DNA of 64,000 bases. Origin: Acidobacteriota bacterium. GTDB taxonomy: Bacteria; Acidobacteriota; Vicinamibacteria; Marinacidobacterales; Marinacidobacteraceae. Location: contig JAJEFG010000058.1 in assembly GCA_022820545.1 (NCBI GenBank), positions 62,001 through 126,000 on the forward strand, in the 5' to 3' direction. The notes beneath the pieces were generated by a model. The model saw nothing but the letters and a program-made list of their open reading frames with translations, searched no databases and had not been told where the DNA came from. Shown here in pieces: positions 40,014 to 49,148 of the stretch; the first letter of the stretch is position 1; each line of letters begins with the position of its first letter. The position numbers and the translations under genes were made by a program.

Positions 40014-40839
40014 CGCGAGAAAGGCGGCCCGAAGAGCCGTCGGGTTCTCCCGCGGGCTTCTGCTCGCCTGCGCCTGCCTGGTCATGGCGGCGCCGTTCCT
40101 GTGGATGGCGGCCACCAGCCTCATGGGCCAGTTGGAGGTCTTCGGTTCCGGCCGGCTGTTCCCGGAGTCACCGCTGTGGTCGAACTACCCCGAAGCGCTG
40201 ACCGCGCAGCCGTTCGGGCGCTATTTCCTGAACTCGCTCATCTTCGCCACGGTCGTGGTCGCCGGTCAGGTGTTCACGGCCACCACCGCCGGCTACGCCT
40301 TTGCCCGCTGCGAGTTTCCGGGGCGCGACACGCTGTTCATGGTCTTCCTGGCGACCATGATGGTGCCCGCGGTGATCGTCCTCATCCCCCGCTTCCTCAT
40401 GATCGACGCCCTCGGCTGGATCGACAGCTACCGGGGCCTGGTCTCGACCGAGCTGGTCTCGGTGTGGGGCATCTTCCTGATGCGCCAGTACTTCCGCACG
40501 CTGCCCCGCGAACTGGAGGACGCCGCCCGGGTCGACGGCGCCGGCCACTGGCGGATCTTCCGAAGCGTCGCGCTGCCGCTCGCGAAGCCCGCGGTGGCCA
40601 CGCTGGCGCTCTTCGCCTTCATCGACGCCTGGAAGAACTTCATGTGGCCGCTGCTCGTGACCCGCTCGATGGAGATGCGGGTGGTGGAGGTGGGGATCGC
40701 CGCCTTCCATTCCACCTACGAGATCAACTGGCCGTACCAGATGGTGGCGGGGGTGGTCGCGGCGCTCCCGATCGCGCTCCTCTTCCTCTTTACCCAGAGG
40801 TACTTCGTGCGGGGGATCCAGTTGGAGGGCATTCGGTAA
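40006..40839 (+). CDS. Carbohydrate ABC transporter permease (MalG type)
   Basis: LEDAARVDGAGHWRIFRSVALPLAKPAVATLALFAFIDAWKNFMWPL. Confidence 0.93.
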   Translation: MPDARKAARRAVGFSRGLLLACACLVMAAPFLWMAATSLMGQLEVFGSGRLFPESPLWSNYPEALTAQPFGRYFLNSLIFATVVVAGQVFTATTAGYAFARCEFPGRDTLFMVFLATMMVPAVIVLIPRFLMIDALGWIDSYRGLVSTELVSVWGIFLMRQYFRTLPRELEDAARVDGAGHWRIFRSVALPLAKPAVATLALFAFIDAWKNFMWPLLVTRSMEMRVVEVGIAAFHSTYEINWPYQMVAGVVAALPIALLFLFTQRYFVRGIQLEGIR

Positions 40840-40868
40840 CGACCAGTGGATACAGTGGGGTGAGCGCG

Positions 40869-43589
40869 ATGAGCATCCGGAAGACCGAGCGGCGGGCGCG
40901 CCGGGCCGCGAGCGCCCTCGCGGCTGTTGCCCTCGCGGGCCTCTTCGCCTCGCCGGCCCACTCCCAGCGCGTCCCCGACCCCCCGTCGGGCGACCTGGCC
41001 GCGCTTTCGGTCCCCCGGTTCCCCGTCGCGACTTCGCCCGTCGAGCTCACGGGGCCCGTGCGGCCGGGCGAGTACCTCGGCGTCACCGGCCCGCGCGCGG
41101 CATGGCTGGGGGTGGAGACCGGCGAAGCCGAACTGTGGGTCCATCCGCTCAAGGTCGGACGCGGCTTCCGCCTCTCCTTTCAGGCGCCCGGCTACGGCGC
41201 CCCCATCCCGGGCGAGCGGGTGGCGCGAACCGTCCAGGTGCGGCCCGAGCTGACCACCATCACCTACAGCCACGCGGCCTTTCAGGTACGCCAGCACATC
41301 CTCGCGCCGAGGGACACGGATACGCCGGGCGTCCTCGTGCTCCTCGACGTGGACAGCCCGGACCCGCTCGAGATCGCCGCCGAGTTCCATCCCGTCCTCG
41401 ACTTCATGTGGCCGGCGTCGCTCGGCGGGCAGTACGCCTTCTGGGACGGGGGGCGGCGCGTCTTCGTCCTCTCGGAGAGCCGCGAGCGCCACAACGCGGT
41501 CGTGGGTTCCCCCTGGGCGACGAACTCGGTGGAGCATCCGGCGCACCAGCTCGGCGAAGCGCCCCGCACGATGGTCATTCCGGTCGATCCGGAGCGGGCC
41601 CGGCGCGAGTTCATTCCCATCGCCATCGCCGCGGGAACCATGCCGCGCGACACGGTCTTCGCCCACTACGCCCGCCTGATCGCGGACGCCGAGCCGCTCT
41701 ACCGGGGCACGCGGACCTGGGCCGACGCGGCGCTGGCCACCACCGCGTCCGTCGAGACCCCCGATCCGTCCCTCGACCTGGCCCTCGAATGGGCGAAGAT
41801 CAACCTCGAGGAACAGCGAGTCTGCAATCCCGATCTGGGGTGCGGCCTGGTCGCGGGCTGGGGGCTCTCCGGCAGCGGCGCCCGCCCCGGGTTCGGATGG
41901 TTCTTCGGCGGCGACGCGATGATGAACACGTTCGCGATGGACGCCCTCGGCCAGTGGGAACTGGTCGCCGAGGAACTCCGCTTCCTCGCCCGTTACCAGC
42001 GCGACGACGGAAAGATCACCCACGAGATCTCGCAGGGCGCCGCGCACATCGACTGGTTCGAGACCTATCCCTACGCCTACTACCACGCCGACACGACTCC
42101 CTACTGGATGCTGGCGCTCCACCAGTACTGGCGGGCGAGCGGCGATGACGGGCTGCTCGAGGAGCTCTGGCCGGCGTACCGGCGAGCCTTCGAGTGGTGC
42201 CTGAGCGCCGAGACCGACGGCGACGGCATCATCGAGAACACGGTCGGGGGCCTGGGGGCCGTCGAGGTGGGGGGGCTGGGCGCCGCGCTCCACCAGGACA
42301 TCTACCTGGCCGGGGTCTGGGTCGCGGCGCTGGAGGGCGCGCTGGCCATGGCGGAGCGACTGGGGGACCCGGTGGTGTCCGAGCAGGCCGCCCGGATCGC
42401 CCCGGTCGCCCGCGCGACCCTCAATGGCGCCTACTGGCGGGGCGAGGAGGGTCACCACGCTTTCGGCATCCTCACGGACGGCAGCACCAACGACAACCTG
42501 ACGGTGTGGCCGGCCACGGCCGCCGCGTTCGGCCTGCTCGACGAGGAGCGCGCCCTCGGGACGCTGACCCGGATGGCCGGCGACCGCCTGTCGTCGGACT
42601 GGGGCGCGCACATGCTCTCGACGGAGAGCGACCTGTACGACCCCCTCCAGTACAACATGGGGACGGTCTGGCCGTTCGTGACCGGCTACGCGTCCTGGGC
42701 CCAGTACCGCTACCGGCGTCCGTGGGCGGGGTTCCACCTCATGGACGCGGTCAAGCAGATGACCTACGACTGGAGCCTGGGCCGCCATGGCGAGCTCTTT
42801 TCTGGCACGTTCTACCAGCCGCTCGACCAGACGGTGCCGCACCAGTTCTTCGCCAGTTCGATGCTGGTGACCCCGCTGCTGCGCGGCGTGTTCGGCTGGG
42901 ACCCCGACGCCCCGAACGGGAGGGCGCGCCTCGCGCCGCAGTTGCCCGCCGACTGGCGGGAGGCGGCGGTGCGCGGCCTGCGGGTGGGCGAGACGACGAT
43001 CGACGTGGAGATCCGCGGCGGTCCCACCCCGGCGGGCGGTGAGCGCCGCATTCGGATCACGAGCGAGGGCCCCCCGGTGGACATCGAGTTCGTCCCCGAC
43101 GTTCCGGCGGGCGCCGCGGACTTGCGGGTGATGCTGACCGGGGGCCGGCCTGGGGAGGCGGAAGCGGCCGACCCGGGGCCGGACACGATGCCTCCGGCCA
43201 GGACCATCCGGGTCACCAGCGGCGGATCCGCGGAGATCACCGTGACCTGGAAGGGTGGACTCGCGGTGGCGCCGCCGCGGATCGATCTTGAACCGGGCCA
43301 GCGCAGTACGGGCCTCAGGGTCATCGACCTGCAAGCCGATGCGGAGGGCTGGACGCTCATGACGGAGGGTTCCAGCGGCCACGAGTACCCGGTGGATCTC
43401 CTCGGCGTCCCGGTCGAGGCGGCGGTGGTGAACGGGGACGCCAGCGTGGAGCCGGCGCCGGTCGAAGTCGACTCGGGACCGGAATTCGCCGGTCACGCCG
43501 AAGCGGGCGGCGGCAGGTTCCGGGTCCGTTTCGCCCCGGGCGGCGGACGTCGTAGCGCGACGATCCGGCTGACGCCGATCGGACGTTAG
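40869..43589 (+). CDS. Secreted (alpha/alpha)6 glycosidase, glycogen-debranching / amylo-alpha-1,6-glucosidase-like
   Basis: Signal peptide ...LAGLFASPAHSQ; FGWFFGGDAMMNTFAMDALGQWELVAEELRFLARYQRDDGKITHEISQGAAHIDW; TVWPFVTGYASWAQYRY. The ORF track start at 40101 is over-extended. Confidence 0.78.
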   Translation: MSIRKTERRARRAASALAAVALAGLFASPAHSQRVPDPPSGDLAALSVPRFPVATSPVELTGPVRPGEYLGVTGPRAAWLGVETGEAELWVHPLKVGRGFRLSFQAPGYGAPIPGERVARTVQVRPELTTITYSHAAFQVRQHILAPRDTDTPGVLVLLDVDSPDPLEIAAEFHPVLDFMWPASLGGQYAFWDGGRRVFVLSESRERHNAVVGSPWATNSVEHPAHQLGEAPRTMVIPVDPERARREFIPIAIAAGTMPRDTVFAHYARLIADAEPLYRGTRTWADAALATTASVETPDPSLDLALEWAKINLEEQRVCNPDLGCGLVAGWGLSGSGARPGFGWFFGGDAMMNTFAMDALGQWELVAEELRFLARYQRDDGKITHEISQGAAHIDWFETYPYAYYHADTTPYWMLALHQYWRASGDDGLLEELWPAYRRAFEWCLSAETDGDGIIENTVGGLGAVEVGGLGAALHQDIYLAGVWVAALEGALAMAERLGDPVVSEQAARIAPVARATLNGAYWRGEEGHHAFGILTDGSTNDNLTVWPATAAAFGLLDEERALGTLTRMAGDRLSSDWGAHMLSTESDLYDPLQYNMGTVWPFVTGYASWAQYRYRRPWAGFHLMDAVKQMTYDWSLGRHGELFSGTFYQPLDQTVPHQFFASSMLVTPLLRGVFGWDPDAPNGRARLAPQLPADWREAAVRGLRVGETTIDVEIRGGPTPAGGERRIRITSEGPPVDIEFVPDVPAGAADLRVMLTGGRPGEAEAADPGPDTMPPARTIRVTSGGSAEITVTWKGGLAVAPPRIDLEPGQRSTGLRVIDLQADAEGWTLMTEGSSGHEYPVDLLGVPVEAAVVNGDASVEPAPVEVDSGPEFAGHAEAGGGRFRVRFAPGGGRRSATIRLTPIGR

Positions 43590-43607
43590 TCCCCGCAGCG
43601 CGTCGGG

Positions 43608-45515
43608 ATGCACGTCGGGGCGTTCGAGGCCCGCCGGTGGGCGGGTCTGGTCTTCTGTCCCGGACCGGGGCGCGGCGTCGGTGTCCGCCTCGCCTTCGTC
43701 ACTGCGGCCGGCGAACGCCGGGAATGGGACGACTGGTACCGGATGGTCTCCCGGGTCGGGCCGCACGCGCCGGACTTCTCCTACGCTCGGGTCGAGTTCG
43801 AGGTGAACCGGGAGTCGTCGCCGAAAGCAGGCGCCGGTGTGGATCCCGGATCCGGCAGCATCGTCCTGGAGTGGTCGCGCCGGGGAGACGCGGTGGCCCT
43901 GCGCGTCATGGTGGAGGCGGCGGGCCGTCTCGAACTGATCGGGGATGCCCCCTGGGGATGGGAGGGACGGTGGGAGGAGGTGGGGCCGGAGTTGTCCGGC
44001 TGGCGTGCCCGAGTCCCGGGAGGGAAGGGCGGAGAGGAATCGGAGATCGTGGCTGCCTTCGCGGGCGGAACCGGCCGGCACCCGGCGCCGGAGGATTCCG
44101 GCGGCGAGGTCGCGTGGCGTCTCGAAGTCGGGCCCGGGGTCGCCGGACAGGTCGCGATGGTTGCCGCTTGGGGCGGGGAAGAGGCCGGCCGCCTCATCGG
44201 CGAGGCCGACGCCTGGATCGACGACGCGCACGCGGCGTGGGATCGCCGGCGCCCCCGCGTGCCGGGCCACCCCGAGTTGGCGGAGAGCATCGCCGACAAC
44301 CTGATGTGGACGGTGCTGATCCAGCCGGAGACGGGCAGGCTCTACACGCCCGCCGGCCGCCGGTGGATCTTCCCGGCCCCGGGAAGCGCCGGGTCCAGCG
44401 CGCCGGAGACCGACGACTGGACCATTTTCGGCTGGGACACCTTCTTCAACGCCCTGCTGCTCGCGACCGTGTCGAGAGACCTCGCCTGGTCCACGCTGCT
44501 CGCCGGAACCGGGACGCAGTACCCGAACGGGAACATTCCCAACTGGCGGAGCCGCCGCGGCGGCACCCCCGATCGTTCGCAACCGCCGGTCGGTTCGTTC
44601 GCCGCCCTGCGCCTCCACCGCGCGCACCCCGACCCGGAGGCGCTGGCTGCCGCCTACCCGGCGCTCCGCGCCTGGACCGACTGGTGGGTCGCGGAGAAGA
44701 ACGGACGGCCGCGCCGGGAAGGGCTGACCCCCGGACTGCTCGCCTGGGGCTCCGACACCGACCTCGTGCCCGGCCCCGGCGGGGTGCCCCCGTGGGAAGC
44801 GGGCGCGACCGGCCACCAGCGCGCCGCCTGGGAATCGGGCCAGGACGACCTGCCGCTCTGGGACGAGGCCGAGTGGGATCCCCGGCGGCAGGTCCTCGCC
44901 ATGTCGGCCGTGGACCTATGCAGCTACCGCGCACTGGATCTGGAGAGCCTGTCCCGGATCGCCCGCGTTCTCGGCGATGCGGGGACGGCGGAGCGTCTGG
45001 CGGCCGCGTATCGCCGGCTGGCCGCGACGATGAACCGGGTGCTCTGGTCGGAGGCGGCCGGGCTCTACCTCGACGAACTTCCGTCCGGGCACTCCTCTCG
45101 CGTGGCCGCCTCGAACTTCCTGCCGCTCGCCGCGGGCATTCCCGACGCGCGGCAGGCCACCCGCATGATCGAAACCCTCCGCGACCCGGCCCGCTTCTGG
45201 GGGGACTGGGTGCTGCCCACCATCTCACGCGATGATCCCGCCTTTCCGGACCAGCAGTACTGGCGCGGCTCGGTCTGGCCGCCGATGAACTACCTGGTGC
45301 TGCAGGGACTCCGCCGCTACGGCTTCACCGCCCTCGGCGCCGAACTCGCCCGGAAGGGCGCGGAGATGTTCCTTGCCGACCGGTCGCGGACGGGCGGTTG
45401 CCGCGAGAACTTCGACGCCCGCACCGGTGAGGGGTGTGGCCAGCGCTTCCAGAGTTGGGGGCCGCTCTTCGCGCTGGGGGCCCTGGAGGAGTTGGGCGCC
45501 GTTTCGGGTCCGTGA
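43608..45515 (+). CDS. GH63/MGH-like glycoside hydrolase
   Basis: FGWDTFFNALLLATVSRDLAWSTLLAG..., WESGQDDLPLWDEAEWD, YWRGSVWPPMNYLVLQGLRRYG match the GH63-like bacterial glycosidase pattern. Confidence 0.75.
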   Translation: MHVGAFEARRWAGLVFCPGPGRGVGVRLAFVTAAGERREWDDWYRMVSRVGPHAPDFSYARVEFEVNRESSPKAGAGVDPGSGSIVLEWSRRGDAVALRVMVEAAGRLELIGDAPWGWEGRWEEVGPELSGWRARVPGGKGGEESEIVAAFAGGTGRHPAPEDSGGEVAWRLEVGPGVAGQVAMVAAWGGEEAGRLIGEADAWIDDAHAAWDRRRPRVPGHPELAESIADNLMWTVLIQPETGRLYTPAGRRWIFPAPGSAGSSAPETDDWTIFGWDTFFNALLLATVSRDLAWSTLLAGTGTQYPNGNIPNWRSRRGGTPDRSQPPVGSFAALRLHRAHPDPEALAAAYPALRAWTDWWVAEKNGRPRREGLTPGLLAWGSDTDLVPGPGGVPPWEAGATGHQRAAWESGQDDLPLWDEAEWDPRRQVLAMSAVDLCSYRALDLESLSRIARVLGDAGTAERLAAAYRRLAATMNRVLWSEAAGLYLDELPSGHSSRVAASNFLPLAAGIPDARQATRMIETLRDPARFWGDWVLPTISRDDPAFPDQQYWRGSVWPPMNYLVLQGLRRYGFTALGAELARKGAEMFLADRSRTGGCRENFDARTGEGCGQRFQSWGPLFALGALEELGAVSGP

Positions 45516-45516
45516 C

Positions 45517-46464
45517 TCAGGCGTCGGAATCGCGGCCGGGCCTACGCGGTGGCGCCCTCCTGATCCGGACCGCGCCGGGCGCCACCGAGACCGTCACCGT
45601 CTCCCGCCAGCGGACGACATCCCCATCGACCTCGGAGAGCAGTTCCGGTGCGCCGCCCGCATCGGGCAGCGAGCCGATCGTGACGCGCGTGATCCGATGG
45701 TGCTCGATCTCGCGGCGCCCGAAATGGGCTTCCCGGGTGAGGCGGAAGACGGCGTCCATGAGCGCCAGGGGACCGAGCGGACCGATCAGCACCGCGTCCA
45801 GTTCGCCGTCGCCGGGGTCGGCGGAAGGAGCGAGCGGAATTCCGGCGCCGAACCGGCGCGAGTTGAGGATGGTGAGGTTCAGGAGCGTTCGCGGCCTTGC
45901 GGGGTGTTCGTTGAGGCCGACGCGGAGCGGCACCGGCTGGAACGCGACGACTTCGCGCGCGGCAGCCGCCGCGTAGGTGGCCCGGCCCAGGCCGCCCCCG
46001 GCCGCGGCCCTCTCGGCGACGGAGGCGGCGAGGCCCAGCGAGAAACTGTTCAGGAAGAAACGGGACACTCCGGCGGCATCTTCGATATGCCCGAGGTCGG
46101 TGGCCCGGGCCGGGGTACGGCTCAGGAACCGTGCCGCTTCCGGAAGGCGGGCGGGGACCCCGGAAACGGCGGCAAAGTCGTTCCCCGTTCCGCTGGGGAG
46201 GAGACCCATCTCCGCGCTTCCCTTCGAGACGGCAAGTCCCCGAGCCACTTCAGAGGCGGTTCCGTCGCCGCCATAGGCGATCAGGAGCGATCGTGAGTCT
46301 CCCTCTGCCCTGGCGATCCGTTCCGCGTGACCCGGAGCTTCGGTCCAGGCGAGCTCGTGCGGACCGAGCCGCTCGGTGACCTGCTCCGAAGCCGCCCACC
46401 AGCGGTCCCGGCTGGTGCCGCCTCCGGCCTTCGGGTTGGCGATCACCAGCGGAAGACCACTCAT
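45517..46464 (-). CDS. Diacylglycerol/sphingosine kinase-like lipid kinase
   Basis: PLVIANPKAGGG...; LIAYGGDGTASEVARGL; LPSGTGNDFA. Confidence 0.9.
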   Translation of the reverse strand: MSGLPLVIANPKAGGGTSRDRWWAASEQVTERLGPHELAWTEAPGHAERIARAEGDSRSLLIAYGGDGTASEVARGLAVSKGSAEMGLLPSGTGNDFAAVSGVPARLPEAARFLSRTPARATDLGHIEDAAGVSRFFLNSFSLGLAASVAERAAAGGGLGRATYAAAAAREVVAFQPVPLRVGLNEHPARPRTLLNLTILNSRRFGAGIPLAPSADPGDGELDAVLIGPLGPLALMDAVFRLTREAHFGRREIEHHRITRVTIGSLPDAGGAPELLSEVDGDVVRWRETVTVSVAPGAVRIRRAPPRRPGRDSDA

Positions 46465-46650
46465 CCCGTGGCGGCTCCGAACGCGCGGAACGCGAATATG
46501 CTACGGGCCTCGCGGCGCGGCGGGGCAAGACGTCCGCCGCCGTTCCGCCCGAGCGCCCTTGACCGCATCCCCCCCGCAGGCGCCCGCCCCGGCCCCCTCG
46601 CCACGCCCCGAGCCTCACCGGCGCCGGGCTGCGTTCCCGCCCGAGGCACG

Positions 46651-47382
46651 ATGAAGAAGCTCTTCTCCCAACTGGGCCGTTTCTGGGAGGTCGTGCTCGA
46701 ATGGATCCGGGACGGCATCGCGCGCGGGATCATATGGGCGCGTGTTCCGCCGAACGCCGTGACGCTCTCGGGCCCGCTCGTCATGGCGCTCGTCTTCTGG
46801 CCGCTGCTCGAGGGGGACCAGTGGACGGCCGGCTGGGTGGTCCTGCTGGCGATCACGTTCGACTGCCTCGACGGAGCGGTCGCCCGCGCGTCCCGCGAGG
46901 TCACGCAGTTCGGGGCCTATCTCGATTCGGTGATGGACCGGTATTCGGACATGCTGCTCCTGTTCGGACTGCTGTTCTATTTCCTGGCCAGCACCGAAAC
47001 GCCCGAACGGAACGTCTGGCTTGCGGTCTGGTGTCTCGCCACCGCGGGGACGGTCGCCACTTCGTACGCCCGCTCCCGGGCCGAGAAGCTGATTCCCGCC
47101 TGCGAGGTGGGTTATCTGGAGCGGCCGGAACGCTCGGTGGCGTTCGTCGTCGGGCTCGTCTCCGGAAACATCCACGCGGCGCTGATCGTGGTCGCGATCT
47201 TCGGGAACCTGATCGCGGCGCAGCGGATCTGTTACACCCGGGCGGTGCTGGAGGGCAGGACTCCGGCCGCCGGGTTCCGTTTCTGGACCTATCGCCGGGC
47301 GAGCGCCGAGTATGCGATGTTGAGCACCGTGTGCTTCTTCTTCATCGTCCTCGGCCACCTGATCATCCCGCCGCCAGCCTGA
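46651..47382 (+). CDS. CDP-alcohol phosphatidyltransferase
   Basis: DCLDGAVARASREVTQFGAYLDSVMDRYSD matches DGx2ARx8Gx3Dx3D; multiple TMs. Confidence 0.92.
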   Translation: MKKLFSQLGRFWEVVLEWIRDGIARGIIWARVPPNAVTLSGPLVMALVFWPLLEGDQWTAGWVVLLAITFDCLDGAVARASREVTQFGAYLDSVMDRYSDMLLLFGLLFYFLASTETPERNVWLAVWCLATAGTVATSYARSRAEKLIPACEVGYLERPERSVAFVVGLVSGNIHAALIVVAIFGNLIAAQRICYTRAVLEGRTPAAGFRFWTYRRASAEYAMLSTVCFFFIVLGHLIIPPPA

Positions 47383-47402
47383 TCCGGGCGACATACAGCA
47401 AT

Positions 47403-47474
47403 CCCGCTGCGCCGGTGCGGGCAGCGGGACAATTGGACAGCCGCCGGAGGCTGCTGGACTGCAGCCCCGGCGGC
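47403..47474. terminator. Tandem stem-loops between convergent genes (putative bidirectional terminator)
   Basis: CCCGCTGC(47403-47410)/GCAGCGGG(47421-47428), and GCCGCCGG-a-GGCTGC(47440-47454)/GCAGCCCCGGCGGC(47461-47474) with a 6-nt loop. Confidence 0.6.
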
Positions 47475-47490
47475 GCCGGTTCAGGAAGAA

Positions 47491-47760
47491 CTACTCGACG
47501 TAGCTGTAGCCGCAGTTCTCGCAGGTCCAGGTGCGGCCCTGCCGGTACATGAGAGCCCCGCACTGCGGGCAGGCCCGGGTGTCCTCGTCCCCGGCGTCCT
47601 CCGCGAAGAGAGCGTCGTAGTCGATCTCTTCCTGGGTCTCCTCGTCTTCCTTCTTCTCCTCTTCCTGCTGCTGGGCGGCCGCGAACGAGGCGGCGCCCAC
47701 CACGCCCGCGACGGCGAAGCCGGCCCTCCTGAGGAATGCGCGACGGTTCAGGTCGTCCAT
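47491..47760 (-). CDS. Tat-signal rubredoxin-like zinc-ribbon protein
   Basis: NRRAFLRRAGFAVAG Tat motif; C-terminal CPQCGALMYRQGRTWTCENCGYSYVE (two CxxC). Confidence 0.75.
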   Translation of the reverse strand: MDDLNRRAFLRRAGFAVAGVVGAASFAAAQQQEEEKKEDEETQEEIDYDALFAEDAGDEDTRACPQCGALMYRQGRTWTCENCGYSYVE

Positions 47761-47807
47761 TTTCGTTGGTCTCCTTGTTTGTTTGACTTGGACTCCGGGT
47801 CCTCAGG

Positions 47808-49148
47808 TCAGTCGCCGTAGCCGACGGTCGAACGCGCGAACTCCTTGACCTTCTCGGCGGTCCGGCGCTCTTCCACGATCTTCTCCCAGTCGACTGCGGG
47901 CTCCTTGACCTCGGCAGTCGGCGGAAGGATGTACTTCGGCAGGTTGTACTCGTCCTTGAACATCTGGGTCCGGACGTGCCCCGTGGCGAACTCGGCGTTC
48001 TCACCGGACATGAGGTAGGTCAGCGTCGGAACGACGTCCCGCCGCTGCACCCGCTCGGTCACGGTGTGGCCCTTCTTGAAGTCGGGCCCGAGCGCCATGA
48101 ACCACACGTAGTGGGCGTAGTAGTTGCCCGGGCTGTGCCCGAGCTGTCCGTAGATGTTCACCTCGTCGTCGCGGCCGCACTCGGGTCGGATCACCAGCGC
48201 GGTGGTGTCCCGGAGGTACGCGTCGGCCTGAATCTGGCGCCACAGGTTGCCGATCAGCTCATCGGTGGTCTTGATGTGCTTGATGTACTCCCAGTAGTCC
48301 GTGTTGTAGTCCCAGAACCCGAAGTCGGCGTGCGCGTCGTCGAGGGCGAGGATCTGCGCGGTGATGGACTTCGGCTTGAACTCCTTCAGGATCTGGGGCA
48401 CCAGGTGCAGCACCTGGGCGTCCCCGTACGGGATCTCCCGGTTGATGACCGGCTCCCGGGTGGAAGGCGGGACGTAGGACTTCGACGCCAGGACGGAGTC
48501 GATGAACTCCTCGACCTGCTTCCGCTCCTTCGCCGTGTGCCCGAGCCCCTTCTCCACGTTCAGATCCACGATCTGGGCGCCGGTGAGCTTCTGCTCCGGA
48601 TAGAAGATCCGGTTCATCGTGAGGCTCGTGGAGCCGTGCTTCACGCCGTACTCGGGATGCTGGCTGAAGTGCTTCACATCCCAGGTCCAGGCCCGGTAGT
48701 AGGACGCGCCCTGGAGGGTCCAGTAGTCCGTCGCCGTCCCGCCGGCCTTCTTCCGGATGTACTCGGACCAGGTGGGGTAGCGCGGCCGCTGCGCGGGAGC
48801 GTCGACGCCGCTCAGCACCTCGGAGTACATGTAACCGTGGAGGTTCGCGGTCTCACCGTAGTCCTCGGTGAAGACGGTGCCCTCGGCCGCCATCTTCGTC
48901 TGGTAAGGCGAGTGCTCCGGGTTGTCGATGACGTCGATCTTCCGGGCGCCGTTGCCCAGGATGACCGTCACCAGGTGCTTCGTCTTGAAACCCGGGTTCG
49001 CCGGCAGGACCATGCCCCCCTGCGGAATCCCGGCCCCCGCCTCGAAGATGGGGCTGCCGGCGGCGTTCCGCGTGGAAAGCACGGCGCCCGCGCTGGCGGC
49101 CGCGCCGAGTTTGAAGAAATCGCGGCGGTCGATGGTCTTGGCCGTCAT
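47808..49148 (-). CDS. Tat-signal alkaline-phosphatase/sulfatase-superfamily-like protein
   Basis: DRRDFFKLGAAASAGAVLS Tat motif; TALVIRPECGRDDEVN...GHSPG...VWFMALGPDFKKGHTV...RRDVVPTLTYLMSG resembles the AP-superfamily C-terminal metal region. Confidence 0.65.
   Translation of the reverse strand: MTAKTIDRRDFFKLGAAASAGAVLSTRNAAGSPIFEAGAGIPQGGMVLPANPGFKTKHLVTVILGNGARKIDVIDNPEHSPYQTKMAAEGTVFTEDYGETANLHGYMYSEVLSGVDAPAQRPRYPTWSEYIRKKAGGTATDYWTLQGASYYRAWTWDVKHFSQHPEYGVKHGSTSLTMNRIFYPEQKLTGAQIVDLNVEKGLGHTAKERKQVEEFIDSVLASKSYVPPSTREPVINREIPYGDAQVLHLVPQILKEFKPKSITAQILALDDAHADFGFWDYNTDYWEYIKHIKTTDELIGNLWRQIQADAYLRDTTALVIRPECGRDDEVNIYGQLGHSPGNYYAHYVWFMALGPDFKKGHTVTERVQRRDVVPTLTYLMSGENAEFATGHVRTQMFKDEYNLPKYILPPTAEVKEPAVDWEKIVEERRTAEKVKEFARSTVGYGD

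Noticed and set aside
40101-40868. N-terminal extension of the 1162-aa ORF
   Set aside because: Overlaps the MalG permease in another frame; the true start with a signal peptide is at 40869.
40716-44816. 1366-aa minus-strand ORF, one of the longest in the track
   Set aside because: Antisense to two glycosidase genes whose motifs are clear on the plus strand.
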